From Streptomyces sp. NBC_00289 (GTDB lineage: Bacteria > Actinomycetota > Actinomycetes > Streptomycetales > Streptomycetaceae): a stretch of 64,000 nucleotides of DNA. Within the stretch, counting starts at the first letter, position 1. Each line of letters begins with the position of its first letter. Positions 11,543-21,280 of the stretch are shown here, one piece after another. The notes beneath the pieces are model-generated. The model was not told the origin of the DNA and did not search any database. It saw only the letters and a program-made list of their open reading frames with translations. Made by a program: the position numbers and the translations under genes. The stretch covers positions 3,906,001-3,970,000 of the forward strand of contig NZ_CP108046.1 in assembly GCF_041435115.1 (NCBI RefSeq), given 5' to 3'.

Positions 11543-13336
11543 TTACGACTTCAGGTACAGCCGGGTGATGTCGATGAGGCTCGAAACGGAGCCGTAGCGG
11601 GCACCGCCGACGTTCGACCCGGAGAGCTGGAACTGCTTCGTGTACCACAGCGGGGCCGCCGGAACGACCTTCTCCAGCAGGTAGTGCTGGGCTTCCTTCC
11701 ACGTCGCCGCGGCCTCTTCCGGCTGCTGGGACAGCGCCTTCTTGATGAGGGCGTCGACCTTGGCGTCCTTCACGTGCGAGTAGTTCGGGGCGCCGTCGGC
11801 GACCTGGGTACCGTCGTAGACGGGCGTGACGACCGTGCCCGCGGACGGCCAGTCCTGGCCCCAACCCGAGATGTACATGTCGTACGGGTTGTCCAGCTTG
11901 CCGATCTGCTCGTAGTAGCTCGCCGCGTCGACCTCCTTGGAGACGACGTCGAAGCCGACCTTGCTCAGCGCGTCCTCGATGGCGACCTTGCGCTTCTGGC
12001 CGTTCTCGCTGTTGGCGTACGCGAAGACGACCTTCTTCTCGGCGGCCGGGACGCCCGCGAGGAGCTCCTTGGCCTTCGCGATGTTGCCCTGCGGCGTCTT
12101 GAGACGGCCGTACGGGTCGTACTTCGCCTCGTAGCCGGGCAGGGTCGGGGCGAAGTAGTTCGGGGCCACGTCGCCGCCGTAGACACCGCCCTCACCGGCG
12201 ATGAGCGACTTGGAGTTGACCGCGTAGGTGATGGCCTGGCGGACCTTCAGGTCCTTCACCCGGTCCAGGTTGAAGGACAGCTGCATGACGTAGGGCTGGT
12301 AGCCCTTGACCGTGCGCTTGTTGACGGCCGGGTTTCCGATGACGTCCTGGATCTGCGTGGCCTCGACGCCGGCGGTGAGCTGGATGGCGTTCTTGTCCTC
12401 GCCCTGGTCGGCGATCAGACGCTTGGTCTGGGTCGACTCGGTGACGCCGAAGTCGAAGTTGAAGCCGTCCACGTACTGGTGGCGCACGGAGTCGGTCTTC
12501 GGGTCCCAGTTCGTGTTCTTCTCGAGCACCAGGGACTTGCCGAGCTTGTACGAAGCGATCTTGTACGGGCCCGTGGAGACCGGGGCCTTGTCGTACTTCT
12601 CCTTCGTGTCCGTCTTCTCCGGGACGATGGCGTAGCCGGCCATGGCCAGCGTCTGCGGCAGGTCCGGGCGCGCGGTGTCGAAGTGGAAGACGACCGTCTT
12701 GTCGTCCGGGGTGTCCAGGACCGAGGCCGGCAGGTGCTTCTTGCCGAAGCCGCCGTCCGGCAGCGCCTTGCGGTAGTCGGCACCGCTCAGCCAGGTCTGC
12801 AGGTAGCTCGGGCCGTCGAAGATGAACTTGGCGTACTGGCGCTCGACGGTGTGGCGCACGTCCTTGGACGTGATCGCCGCGCCGTTCTGGTCCTTGATGC
12901 CGTCCTTCAGCGTGAAGGTCCAGGTCTTGCCACCGTCCGAGGCCTTGCCCGCGTCGGTCGCGAGGTCACCCACGACCGAGACGCCGCCCTTGCCGTCCTC
13001 CTTGAACTGCGTCAGGCGACGGAAGAGCAGGTTGGCGACCTGGCCGGCGTCGGAGACGTAGATCTGGCCCGGGTCCAGGTGGGAGAGGCCCGCCTCCTGG
13101 TAGACGTCGATGGTGCCACCGCTCTTGGCACCGGTGACCTCGGGGGCCGGACCGGTCGAGCCCGCGGCGTCGGCGTAGGTGACCGCCTTCGACTGGACCG
13201 ACGCCTGCTTCTGGTCCTTCTTGGAGTCCGCGTCGGACTTGCCACCCTCGTTCTTCGAGCAGGCCGTGAGAGCGAGGGAACCGGCTGCGAGCGCAATGAC
13301 GATGGAACGCGCTCTGCGCGAGCTGATGGACTTCAT
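11543..13336 (-). CDS. bldKB: BldKB-like oligopeptide-binding lipoprotein
   Basis: This is the cell-surface receptor of the importer. The chosen start is the ATG at 13336 with AGGTAGG about 12 nt upstream, giving 597 residues, close to the length I recall for BldKB. An in-frame ATG at 13369 is possible but would place extra charged residues before the signal peptide. The N-terminus MKSISSRRARSIVIALAAG leads to a lipobox ending at Cys26 (LALTAC), followed by a Lys/Asp-rich linker and a family 5 peptide-binding fold. It is second in the operon, between two permease genes, the distinctive bldK arrangement. Confidence 0.84.
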   Translation of the reverse strand: MKSISSRRARSIVIALAAGSLALTACSKNEGGKSDADSKKDQKQASVQSKAVTYADAAGSTGPAPEVTGAKSGGTIDVYQEAGLSHLDPGQIYVSDAGQVANLLFRRLTQFKEDGKGGVSVVGDLATDAGKASDGGKTWTFTLKDGIKDQNGAAITSKDVRHTVERQYAKFIFDGPSYLQTWLSGADYRKALPDGGFGKKHLPASVLDTPDDKTVVFHFDTARPDLPQTLAMAGYAIVPEKTDTKEKYDKAPVSTGPYKIASYKLGKSLVLEKNTNWDPKTDSVRHQYVDGFNFDFGVTESTQTKRLIADQGEDKNAIQLTAGVEATQIQDVIGNPAVNKRTVKGYQPYVMQLSFNLDRVKDLKVRQAITYAVNSKSLIAGEGGVYGGDVAPNYFAPTLPGYEAKYDPYGRLKTPQGNIAKAKELLAGVPAAEKKVVFAYANSENGQKRKVAIEDALSKVGFDVVSKEVDAASYYEQIGKLDNPYDMYISGWGQDWPSAGTVVTPVYDGTQVADGAPNYSHVKDAKVDALIKKALSQQPEEAAATWKEAQHYLLEKVVPAAPLWYTKQFQLSGSNVGGARYGSVSSLIDITRLYLKS

Positions 13337-13435
13337 GTGGCGAATACCTACCTGTCGGTTGTTATCCATGAGTACTGCCTGACGCGGCTGGTATGCCGAC
13401 GCGGGGGCGGCAGCCACCCCCCACCAATGGACGGT

Positions 13436-14482
13436 TCAGCGCCCGGACTTGGGGTCGAACGCGTCCCGGACCGAGTCTCCGAGGAGGTTGAAGGCCAGGA
13501 CGAAGATCACCAGCGCCAGTCCGGGGAAGAAGAGGAACGCCGGGTCCTGCTGGGTGTATTGGGCAGCGGCGGCGAACAGACGTCCCCAGTCCGGAGTCGG
13601 TTCGACGAAACCGACACCGGCGAAGGAGAGGAAGGCGATGGTGAGGATGGTGCTGGGCAGGCTGTACGTGAACTGCACCAGGATCGGCGTCACCACGTTC
13701 GGCAGGATCTCCTTGCGGACGATCCGGCCCGGGGAGGCGCCGGAGACCTTGGCGGCCTCGACGAACTCCCGCTCACGCAGGGACAGCACGGTGGAGCGGA
13801 CCAGTCGCGCCATGCCCATCCAGCCCAGCAGCCACAGCACGATCAGCATCGCCAGAGCGCGGAAGTACGTGGGGGTCTCCTCCCGCGGGTCGACGAAGAA
13901 CGCGGTGACCACGGGCATGAAGGCGATGAAGAACAGCTGCTGAGGGAACGAGAGGAAGAAGTCGGTGACCCGGCCGATCCAGTAGTCGGTCCGACCGCCG
14001 AAGTAGCCGCCGATCAGACCGATGATGACGCCGGTGACCATCAGCAGGACCGTCACACCGAGCGCCATGAACAGCGACGTCCGCATGCCGTACACCAGCA
14101 TCGCGAACAGGTCGCGGCCGTACTGGGGCTCCACGCCGAACCAGTGGTCCGCCGAGACACCGCCGAAGTAGCCGAGCGGGAGTCCGAACTGGTCGAGGAC
14201 GGGCTTGTCCGCGTAGGTCGGGTCCTGCCCGTAGAGCGTGTACGGGTCCGTCCCGCTGAGCTTGACCAGCAGCGGCGCGAGCAGCGAGACGGCGAAGTAC
14301 AAAATCACTACCACGGCACAGATGACACCGGTACGGTCACGCTTGAAGCGCTGCCACATCAACTGGCCGGGAGAACGGCCCTCGAGCTTCTTCTCACCCT
14401 TGGCGGGCTCGGGGTGCGTCTCGAGCTCGGGGTCCAAGGCGATCGACGGCCCGGCGCCCTCAGCCTTGGCTGGACTGGTCAT
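13436..14482 (-). CDS. bldKA: BldKA-like oligopeptide ABC transporter permease
   Basis: This 348-residue OppC-type permease heads the operon. It has a ~50-residue acidic cytoplasmic N-terminus, then ICAVVVILYFAVSLLAPLLV as first helix and the coupling loop VEAAKVSGASPGRIVRKEI. The ATG at 14482 is preceded by GGGGGAAGAA. Starting with a permease rather than the receptor is the gene order of bldK and unlike the neighbouring importer at 2299-7910. The 99-nt gap to the receptor gene shows no hairpin that I could find. Confidence 0.82.
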   Translation of the reverse strand: MTSPAKAEGAGPSIALDPELETHPEPAKGEKKLEGRSPGQLMWQRFKRDRTGVICAVVVILYFAVSLLAPLLVKLSGTDPYTLYGQDPTYADKPVLDQFGLPLGYFGGVSADHWFGVEPQYGRDLFAMLVYGMRTSLFMALGVTVLLMVTGVIIGLIGGYFGGRTDYWIGRVTDFFLSFPQQLFFIAFMPVVTAFFVDPREETPTYFRALAMLIVLWLLGWMGMARLVRSTVLSLREREFVEAAKVSGASPGRIVRKEILPNVVTPILVQFTYSLPSTILTIAFLSFAGVGFVEPTPDWGRLFAAAAQYTQQDPAFLFFPGLALVIFVLAFNLLGDSVRDAFDPKSGR

Positions 14483-14854
14483 GTTTGTTCTTCCCCCGGG
14501 GGGTTGAGAGTTGTGCGCAGCACAGATACCGGCAGGTTCTGTGGTTTGGGGGAACTTTCGCCAAGCGAGTCAACGCGCGTCAAGGGCGGAAGACACAGGG
14601 ATCTCCCTACGGTCCATATTTTGAGCAAAAATTGCAAAGATTGACATCTGTACGCGCTTGACACGCAGAGTGGCAACCCGTCATATCGGGCATTCAGGAA
14701 GAGATTTCGGTTTACATGTCCGAAACTTGATCGCTGGAACACCGATTACCGAACAGGAACTTCGGGTTCTGCGGATCAGGCCGAAACCCGCCCCCGCCGG
14801 GCGCTCCCGCACGCGGGCGCTGTGAAGGTCAGCACGCCTCCCGAGCACGCCAAC
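14483..14854 (-). promoter_or_regulatory. Leader/promoter region of the bldK operon
   Basis: This 372-nt gap has no credible gene. Its part from about 14,600 to 14,760 is markedly richer in A and T than the surroundings and is the likely site of the bldK promoter and regulator binding. Several TTGACA-like hexamers occur on the plus strand, but none has a well-placed -10. I cannot fix the transcription start on the minus strand. Confidence 0.45.
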
Positions 14855-14885
14855 ACCCCGCCGTCCGCTCAGCGGACGGCGGGGT
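14855..14885 (-). terminator. Terminator hairpin after typA
   Basis: A perfect 15-bp inverted repeat (ACCCCGCCGTCCGCT / AGCGGACGGCGGGGT) around a single central base lies 36 nt beyond the typA stop codon. It is the strongest hairpin seen in the window and separates typA from the bldK promoter region. Confidence 0.85.
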
Positions 14886-14920
14886 CTGTCGGGGCGGTCT
14901 GACGGCCTCCTGAGGCCGGG

Positions 14921-16828
14921 TCAGCCGTGCTTGGCGCGGCTCGCGGAGCGGGCGCGCTCACGGGCGTCCAGGTTCACCTTGCGGATGCGAACCGCCTCCG
15001 GGGTGACCTCGACACACTCGTCGTCACGGCAGAACTCCAGCGACTGCTCGAGCGAGAGCTTGCGCGGCGGGACGATCGCCTCGAACGAGTCGGCCGAGGA
15101 CGACCGCATGTTCGTGAGCTTCTTCTCCTTGGTGATGTTCACGTCCATGTCGTCGGAACGCGAGTTCTCGCCGACGATCATGCCCTCGTACACCTCGGTG
15201 CCGGGGTCGGTGAACAGCACACCGCGCTCCTGGAGGTTCGTCATCGCGAACGCGGTGACGGCACCGGCGCGGTCGGCCACCAGCGAGCCGTTGTTACGGG
15301 TCGTCAGCGTGCCGAACCACGGCTCGTGGCCCTCGTGGATGGAGTGGGCGATACCCGTGCCACGGGTACCGGTCAGGAACTCCGTACGGAAGCCGATGAG
15401 GCCGCGGGACGGAACGACGAACTCCATGCGGACCCAACCGGAGCCGTGGTTGGACATGTTGTCCATGCGGCCCTTGCGGACGCCCATGAGCTGCGTCACC
15501 GGGCCCATGTGCTCCTCGGGCACGTCGATCGTCATGCGCTCGACCGGCTCGTAGACCTTGCCCTCGACGATCTTGGTGACGACCTGCGGCTTGCCGATGG
15601 TCAGCTCGAAGCCCTCACGGCGCATCTGCTCCACCAGGATGGCCAGCGCCAGCTCACCACGGCCCTGCACCTCCCAGGCGTCGGGGCGCTCGGTGTCCAG
15701 GACGCGCAGCGAGACGTTACCGATCAGCTCGCGGTCGAGGCGGTCCTTGACCTGGCGGGCGGTGACCTTGCGGTCCTTGACGGCGGCCTTGTTGTCCGCG
15801 CCCTTGCCGGTGGCGCCCCGGCCGACCATCGGCGAGGTGTTGGTGCCGATGGTCATCGAGATCGCCGGCTCGTCGACCGTGATGAGCGGCAGCGCGATCG
15901 GGTTCTCGGGGTCGGCGAGGGTCTCGCCGATCATGATGTCCGGGATACCGGCGACGGCGCAGATGTCACCGGGGCCGGCCTTCTCGGCGGGCTTGCGGGT
16001 GAGCGCCTCGGTCATCAGCAGCTCGGTGATGCGAACGTTGGACATGGTGCCGTCACGCTTGATCCACGTGACCGTCTGGCCCTTGCGCAGCTCGCCCTGC
16101 TCGACGCGCAGCAGCGCGATACGGCCGAGGAAGTTGTCGGCGTCCAGGTTGGTGACGTGCGCCTGGAGGGGAGCCTCCTCGTCGTACGACGGGGCCGGGA
16201 CGTGCGACAGGATCGTGGAGAAGAACGGCTCCAGGCTGTCACTGTCGGCCGGGACCGTGCCGTTCTCCGGCTTGGTCAGCGAGGCGACACCGTCACGCGC
16301 ACACGCGTAGACGATCGGGAACTCGATCTGCTCCTCGTCGGCGTCGAGGTCGAGGAAGAGGTCGTACGCCTCGTTCACGACCTCGTCGATGCGCGAGTCG
16401 GGGCGGTCCGTCTTGTTGATGCACAGGATGACGGGCAGGCGGGCCTGCAGCGCCTTGCGCAGCACGAAGCGGGTCTGCGGCAGCGGCCCCTCGGAGGCGT
16501 CGACCAGCAGCACGACCGCGTCCACCATCGACAGGCCGCGCTCGACCTCGCCACCGAAGTCGGCGTGGCCGGGGGTGTCGATGATGTTGATCGTGATGAC
16601 GTCGCCGCCATCCTTGGGGTGGTACTTGACGGCCGTGTTCTTGGCCAGGATCGTGATGCCCTTCTCACGTTCCAGGTCGTTCGAGTCCATCATGCGGTCG
16701 TCGAGCGACTCGGCGGCGTGCGCGGCGAAGGCACCGGCCTGCTTGAGCATGGCGTCGACCAAGGTGGTCTTGCCGTGGTCGACGTGGGCGACGATGGCTA
16801 CGTTGCGGATGTCGTGGCGCGTGGCCAT
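14921..16828 (-). CDS. typA: Ribosome-associated translational GTPase TypA/BipA
   Basis: TypA/BipA is an EF-G-like GTPase that binds ribosomes and helps 50S assembly and stress growth. The start is the ATG at 16828, giving 635 residues that begin [23 protein letters not shown] longer in-frame extension upstream is low-complexity and lacks family features. G1 is AHVDHGKTT (about residues 13-21), G3 is [12 protein letters not shown] and G4 is NKTD. The C-terminal half carries the EF-G-like domains and the typical [20 protein letters not shown] stretch. A strong terminator follows it, so it is probably monocistronic. Its place next to bldK matches the order I recall in S. coelicolor. Confidence 0.95.
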   Translation of the reverse strand: MATRHDIRNVAIVAHVDHGKTTLVDAMLKQAGAFAAHAAESLDDRMMDSNDLEREKGITILAKNTAVKYHPKDGGDVITINIIDTPGHADFGGEVERGLSMVDAVVLLVDASEGPLPQTRFVLRKALQARLPVILCINKTDRPDSRIDEVVNEAYDLFLDLDADEEQIEFPIVYACARDGVASLTKPENGTVPADSDSLEPFFSTILSHVPAPSYDEEAPLQAHVTNLDADNFLGRIALLRVEQGELRKGQTVTWIKRDGTMSNVRITELLMTEALTRKPAEKAGPGDICAVAGIPDIMIGETLADPENPIALPLITVDEPAISMTIGTNTSPMVGRGATGKGADNKAAVKDRKVTARQVKDRLDRELIGNVSLRVLDTERPDAWEVQGRGELALAILVEQMRREGFELTIGKPQVVTKIVEGKVYEPVERMTIDVPEEHMGPVTQLMGVRKGRMDNMSNHGSGWVRMEFVVPSRGLIGFRTEFLTGTRGTGIAHSIHEGHEPWFGTLTTRNNGSLVADRAGAVTAFAMTNLQERGVLFTDPGTEVYEGMIVGENSRSDDMDVNITKEKKLTNMRSSSADSFEAIVPPRKLSLEQSLEFCRDDECVEVTPEAVRIRKVNLDARERARSASRAKHG

Positions 16829-17113
16829 ATTGAGGCGCTTCTCCCGGAGTGAGTGGACGGCCTGCGCGTACGTCAGTGCTACGCGGACCCTGCCGGGCTG
16901 GACACGCCACGGCCTTACCCCATGGTACGGGGCCGCCGACACTGGGGCGCGCCGGGCTTCTGCGGCACCGCCCCGCCCGGCGTCGTCGCCGGTCAGACGT
17001 CCGCCGCCGGCGCGACACCCGCCGAACACGACGCGGCGGCCGCCACCCGCGCGATGCGGGCGGCGACCGCCGCGGTTCGGGCATCCGGTCGGCCGGTCCT
17101 GCGAAGGGCCCGG

Positions 17114-17182
17114 GGCCGGTCCGGCGACCGGCTCGTGGCCGGTCCGGCGACCGGCTCGTGGCCGGTCCGGCGACCGGCTCGT
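17114..17182. repeat. Three perfect 23-bp tandem repeats between typA and the LpqW-like gene
   Basis: The 23-bp unit GGCCGGTCCGGCGACCGGCTCGT occurs three times without a mismatch (17114, 17137, 17160) and begins a diverged fourth copy. It lies in the 489-nt gap 16829-17317. The unit is itself nearly palindromic (CCGGTC/GACCGG). Apart from this and the next repeat the gap holds nothing I could recognise. Confidence 0.9.
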
Positions 17183-17234
17183 GGCCGGTCGAGTGTCCGG
17201 CTCGGGACTGCTTCGGTGCCGGCTCGGGGCTCCC

Positions 17235-17286
17235 GCTCGGGGCTCGGGCTCGAGGCTCCGGCTCGGGGCTCGGGCTCGAGGCTCCG
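17235..17286. repeat. Two perfect 26-bp tandem repeats just after the LpqW-like gene
   Basis: A 26-bp CTCGG-rich unit beginning GCTCGGGGCTCGGGCT is repeated back to back, flanked by more degenerate GGCTCGG copies on both sides. It ends 31 nt before the LpqW-like stop codon. It looks like a replication-slippage tract. Some transcription-termination role is possible but unsupported. Confidence 0.8.
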
Positions 17287-17317
17287 GCTCGGCTGTCGGC
17301 TCAGTCTCCGGCTCGGG

Positions 17318-19501
17318 CTACTTCGGTGACGGGCTCGTCGAGGGCTTCGCGCCCTTCTTCAGGAAACCCATGTCCTCGTACACCGGTGTCTGGAAACCGA
17401 AGGCACCCGCGTTGACCACGGTCTTCCGGGCTGCCGTCAGCTGCGGGCGCTGGTAGAGGGGGATGGAGCCCGCCGCTGCCCAGATGCGGGAGTCCGCCTT
17501 GCGGATCAAACTCCTGCTCTCGTCCTCGTCGAGCGTACTCATGGCCCTGTCGAACAGCTGGTCGACCTGGTCCGTGCCGACGCGGGTGTAGTTCTGCTCG
17601 ACGTTCAGGGAGCCGTCGGCGGCCGGGACGGGCTTGGCGTAGACGGGGCGGGCGTCGGTGGCGGGGAAGGCGGACGCCGGCCAGGAGTACAGCGCGAGGT
17701 CGTACTGACCGGCCGCGATGTGGTCCTTGAAGTAGCTCTCGTCGGAGACCTTGGTGATCTCCGTGCGGATGCCGACGCGATCCAGCATCCGGCCGACGCG
17801 GTCGGCGACCGCGCGCAGGGAGTCCGAACCGGAGCCCGAGGGGAGCACGAAGCGGAGCGTCAGCGGCTTGCCGTCCTTGGCGAGCGGCCCGGCCACGGCG
17901 CCCGCCGGGACGGCGGTGCCCTTCGGGGCGTACGCGCCGTCCGGAGTCAGGGGCTTGTACTGCTTGCCGTCCTGCGCGAGGTGGCGCGCGCCTTCCTCGG
18001 CCTTCCGGCCGGCCAGCTCACTCGTCTGCCGGTGCTTGTTCGCCTGGTCGCCCGGTTCCTTCGCCTGTCCCCGGTCGGCGTCACCGCGCGCCTTGTCGTC
18101 CTCGCCGACGATGTACGTCCCCTCGTCATCACTGTCGCCGCTGTCTCCGCCCTCCCCGTCGGAGGAGTCGTCCTTGGGCTTGCGGCGCTCGGCGCCGGCC
18201 GCCTTCTCCGCCTTCTTCTTCTGCTTCGTCACCGGGCCGCCGGGCACCCAGCCGGCATCCGCGAGCAGTGCCTGTGCCTCCGCGGTGTCCTGGCCGCCCA
18301 GTGCCCCGCTGTTGTCGGCGTACGCGGCCTGCCCGGCAAGCGCGAGGTGGCTGCCGACGGGCTCGGCGGGCAGCCCGAGCGGCTTCAGCACGATCCGGGC
18401 CAGCTCCGCGCGGTCCAGGGCGCGGGCTACGGCCCGGCGGACCCGCTCGTCGGCGAGCGGGCCTCCCGCGCCGTTGAGGGCGAGCTGGGTGTAGGCGGGC
18501 TCCAGTGACTTGCGGACCTCGAAGTCCCGCAGTGCCTTGCGCTGACGCTCGGACTTGGTGAGCGCCTTGGGCTTCTTCTCGCCGGGCCCCTGGAGCGGGG
18601 TGCTCGTGCCGCTGCCCCCGGCGCGGGCGGCGAGGGTGATGCTCTGGGCCTCGGCGGAGTCGATCTCGGCCAGGTCGACGGTGCCGGCGGCCAGCGCGGC
18701 GGTCCGCTTGTCGCGCGGTACGGCGCGCAGCACGATCTCGGAGAGCTTGGCGGGCCGGCCCCACCAGCGCGGGTTGCGGGCGAGGGTGATCCGCCCCTCC
18801 TTGCGGTCGACCTTCTTCACCGCGAAGGGCCCGGCGGTGACCTTCAGCTTGCGTCTGGCCCCGTCGTTGAAGGAGTCCGGGGTGCCCATGACGTCCTTGG
18901 GGTACAGCGGCGAGAACAGCGAGCGCCAGTCGGCGTACGGCCGCCCGAAGGTGACCTTGACCTCCAGGTCGTTGGCACCGCGCTCGATCTTCTCGATGCG
19001 GTCGTAGCCGGCGTTGCGGGCGGTCCAGTAGGCGCTGTCCTTGCCGGACAGGGCGCGCCACTGGGCGGCGAAGTCGGCGGCGCCGATCTCGCGGCCGTCG
19101 CTCCAGACCGCCTGCTGGTCGAGCTTGTACAGGACGACCTGCTTCGGCTCGGTGTCGACGACCTTCGCCGACTCCAGGTACGCGGGGTTGATCCGGGGCC
19201 GGCCGCTGGCGTCGAGCCGGTACATGGAGGGCAGTACGGCCTGCGCGACCCGGCTGGTGGCCGCGTCGGCGTCCGCCTGGAAGGTGTTCAACGTCTCCGG
19301 CACGGCGTCCACCGCCCAGTTCAGCGTGCCGCCGTCGCTGACCAGGTCACGGGCGGCGGGCGCGAGGTCCTGTCCGGCGAGCGGCTTGCCCGCCTCGTCC
19401 TGGGAACTGCAGGCGGCCAGCATGGGCACCGCGAGCGCACCCGCGGTGAGGAAGGCGACCGAGCGCATGACCGCGCGCAGTCCGACGCCGTCGTGGGACA
19501 T
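17318..19501 (-). CDS. LpqW-like / family 5 substrate-binding lipoprotein
   Basis: This is a large lipoprotein with the solute-binding fold of peptide receptors, but it has no transporter genes beside it. The start is the ATG at 19501, with GGAGGT seven nt upstream, giving 727 residues. A signal peptide with lipobox ends at Cys31 (MLAAC). The two lobes are separated by about 100 residues that are highly charged and Gln/Lys/Asp-rich (nt 17,890-18,245), an unusual insertion and probably disordered. Mycobacterial LpqW, of similar fold, takes part in cell-envelope lipoglycan synthesis. Whether this protein does so is not shown by the sequence. Confidence 0.75.
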   Translation of the reverse strand: MSHDGVGLRAVMRSVAFLTAGALAVPMLAACSSQDEAGKPLAGQDLAPAARDLVSDGGTLNWAVDAVPETLNTFQADADAATSRVAQAVLPSMYRLDASGRPRINPAYLESAKVVDTEPKQVVLYKLDQQAVWSDGREIGAADFAAQWRALSGKDSAYWTARNAGYDRIEKIERGANDLEVKVTFGRPYADWRSLFSPLYPKDVMGTPDSFNDGARRKLKVTAGPFAVKKVDRKEGRITLARNPRWWGRPAKLSEIVLRAVPRDKRTAALAAGTVDLAEIDSAEAQSITLAARAGGSGTSTPLQGPGEKKPKALTKSERQRKALRDFEVRKSLEPAYTQLALNGAGGPLADERVRRAVARALDRAELARIVLKPLGLPAEPVGSHLALAGQAAYADNSGALGGQDTAEAQALLADAGWVPGGPVTKQKKKAEKAAGAERRKPKDDSSDGEGGDSGDSDDEGTYIVGEDDKARGDADRGQAKEPGDQANKHRQTSELAGRKAEEGARHLAQDGKQYKPLTPDGAYAPKGTAVPAGAVAGPLAKDGKPLTLRFVLPSGSGSDSLRAVADRVGRMLDRVGIRTEITKVSDESYFKDHIAAGQYDLALYSWPASAFPATDARPVYAKPVPAADGSLNVEQNYTRVGTDQVDQLFDRAMSTLDEDESRSLIRKADSRIWAAAGSIPLYQRPQLTAARKTVVNAGAFGFQTPVYEDMGFLKKGAKPSTSPSPK

Positions 19502-20115
19502 CCCGTCTACCTCCGATGATGGGCCGCCGGTTTGGATCACGTTTGGCGGTATATGGAGCTGATCAGATCTATGCGGCCACTGAAGAGGAAAGGGTTCAGC
19601 AGCGGGCGGCGACACGGCGGCGGAAGGCACGAAACCCACCCGTGCGGCCCAACGGGGCCGGGGCGCGCGGGCCCCGGAGCGGGCCGCGCGGGCCCCTGGG
19701 CCCGGCCCCCCGGAACCCGGGCGGGAGGGTCGCGCGGCGCCCTGAGACGCGACGCGCGCGTCGTGGGACGCGGCATGCGACACCCCGGGGACCCGGCACC
19801 CGGCACCCGCCACCGCGCACCGCGGGTACGCGACACCCCGGGCACGCGACATCACCAACCGGTACGCAACACCACGAAGCGGTAGAATTGGTCCCGGCAA
19901 CTGGCACCACGCGCCGCACCGTGCGGCTCCCCGTGACACCCCCGCAACCCCACGGAACGCAGCGCGCACAGGAGCGCGGGCCGGGCGCACTCGGAGGCTC
20001 GCGATCCGCCAATCCGTGCACACGGGTTCCCACCGGTAGGTGTGACGCGCAACACTCGCAGGCGCATGAACGTTGCCACCCACGGGCCCACGGCCCACGG
20101 AAGCGAGGTCACGTC
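19502..20115. other. Divergent intergenic region, no gene seen
   Basis: This 614-nt stretch separates the LpqW-like gene from the succinate dehydrogenase operon. It contains several imperfect copies of a CGCGACACCCCGGG motif between about 19,760 and 19,860. A possible -10 hexamer TAGAAT on the plus strand (19883-19888) has no clear -35. Open frames here have no coding features that I recognise. Confidence 0.5.
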
Positions 20116-20406
20116 ATGTCCGTGCACGACGACCTGACATCAGTCCAGCGCTGCCTCGAGGACCTCTCCCGGTCCGTGAAGCGCCTGGAGCAGCAGTTCG
20201 GCAAGGGCGGTCTGGAGATGCGCCGCGTCCGCGCCGACACCGACCACCTGCGCGAAAGCGTCGCGCTGCTGCGCGACGCCGCCCCCGCGCTCGCCAAGCC
20301 ACTGCGTCCGGACCTCGTCTCCATCTCCGACACCCCGTACGACAACAGTCTGTGGACGGACTCGGACGACGAGGGTCTCGGCGCCCGCGACCGGCACGCC
20401 CCCTGA
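20116..20406 (+). CDS. Small coiled-coil protein at the head of the sdh operon
   Basis: The ATG at 20116 follows GCGAGGTC and gives 96 residues. The first ~60 residues (LTSVQRCLEDLSRSVKRLEQQFG and LRESVALLRDAA) are amphipathic and should form a helical coiled coil. The tail is acidic. It lies 19 nt before the membrane-anchor gene and is probably co-transcribed with it. I do not recognise a family function. A role as an assembly or regulatory partner of the dehydrogenase is only a guess from position. Confidence 0.65.
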   Translation: MSVHDDLTSVQRCLEDLSRSVKRLEQQFGKGGLEMRRVRADTDHLRESVALLRDAAPALAKPLRPDLVSISDTPYDNSLWTDSDDEGLGARDRHAP

Positions 20407-20425
20407 TCCCGACCGGAGTCATGAC

Positions 20426-21262
20426 TTGGCCACTGGTACGGAACCCCCCGACACGGAATCCCATCCGCCCGGCGGCGGCGTACGCGGCGGTACGCGCGCC
20501 GCGATCGACGCCCCGCACCTGCGCACCGACCGGTGGTGGCTGGCCCCCGCCGCCACCGCCGCCGGCCTGCTCGCCTTCATCGTGTACTCGACCTGGCGGG
20601 CCTTCGCCGACACGGACTACTACGCGGCGCCGTACGTCTCGCCGTTCTACTCGCCGTGTCTGGCCGAGCGCTGCCAGACGATGCGCGCCGGCCCGAACTG
20701 GGAGCTCTTCGGCGGCTGGTGGGGCATCTCCCCCGCGATCATCATCCTGATCTTCCCGCTCGGCTTCCGCCTGACCTGCTACTACTACCGCAAGGCCTAC
20801 TACCGGGGCTTCTGGGCGTCGCCCCCGGCCTGCGCGGTGGCCGAGCCGCACAAGAAGTACACCGGCGAGACCCGCTTCCCGCTGGTCCTGCAGAACATCC
20901 ACCGGTACTTCTTCTACGCGGCGCTCCTCGTCGCCGGTGTGCTGACCTACGACACCGTGCTCTCCTTCCGCGACGAGCACTACCACTGGGGCCACATGGG
21001 CCTCGGCACCCTCGTCTTCCTCGTCAACATCGCGCTGATCTGGGCGTACACCCTCTCCTGCCACTCGTGCCGGCACATCGTCGGCGGCAAGCTCAAGCAC
21101 TTCTCCAGACACCCCGTGCGCTACCGGATGTGGCAGTGGGTCGGCAGGCTGAACGCCCGCCACATGGTGCTGGCCTGGGCCTCGCTGGTGAGTGTGGCGG
21201 CGGCCGACTTCTACGTCTTCCTGGTGGCGTCCGGTGCCTTCGACGATCCGCGCTTCTTCTAG
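20426..21262 (+). CDS. Succinate dehydrogenase (Sdh1-type) membrane anchor
   Basis: This 278-residue protein has five strongly hydrophobic segments and several conserved-looking His residues (NIHRYFFY, DEHYHWGH, CHSCRH) that could bind haem. Its position just before the flavoprotein and iron-sulfur genes identifies it as the cytochrome b-like anchor that carries electrons to menaquinone. The start is a TTG at 20426 with GGAG seven nt upstream. The nearby ATG at 20421 is out of frame and too close to that site. It resembles the single-anchor Sdh1 type of mycobacteria rather than the two-subunit SdhCD type. Confidence 0.78.
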   Translation: MATGTEPPDTESHPPGGGVRGGTRAAIDAPHLRTDRWWLAPAATAAGLLAFIVYSTWRAFADTDYYAAPYVSPFYSPCLAERCQTMRAGPNWELFGGWWGISPAIIILIFPLGFRLTCYYYRKAYYRGFWASPPACAVAEPHKKYTGETRFPLVLQNIHRYFFYAALLVAGVLTYDTVLSFRDEHYHWGHMGLGTLVFLVNIALIWAYTLSCHSCRHIVGGKLKHFSRHPVRYRMWQWVGRLNARHMVLAWASLVSVAAADFYVFLVASGAFDDPRFF

Positions 21263-21280
21263 ATTGGGTGGAGTCCTCTG

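Noticed and set aside
9290..14644. Plus-strand frame of 1784 residues opposite the bldK operon
   Set aside because: Antisense open frames of this size are common opposite high-GC genes. The protein is Val/Asp/Arg/Leu-rich without motifs.
14615..14690. TTGACA hexamers as a promoter reading right from the bldK leader
   Set aside because: They lie on the plus strand, with no gene in that direction before typA's antisense end and no matching -10.
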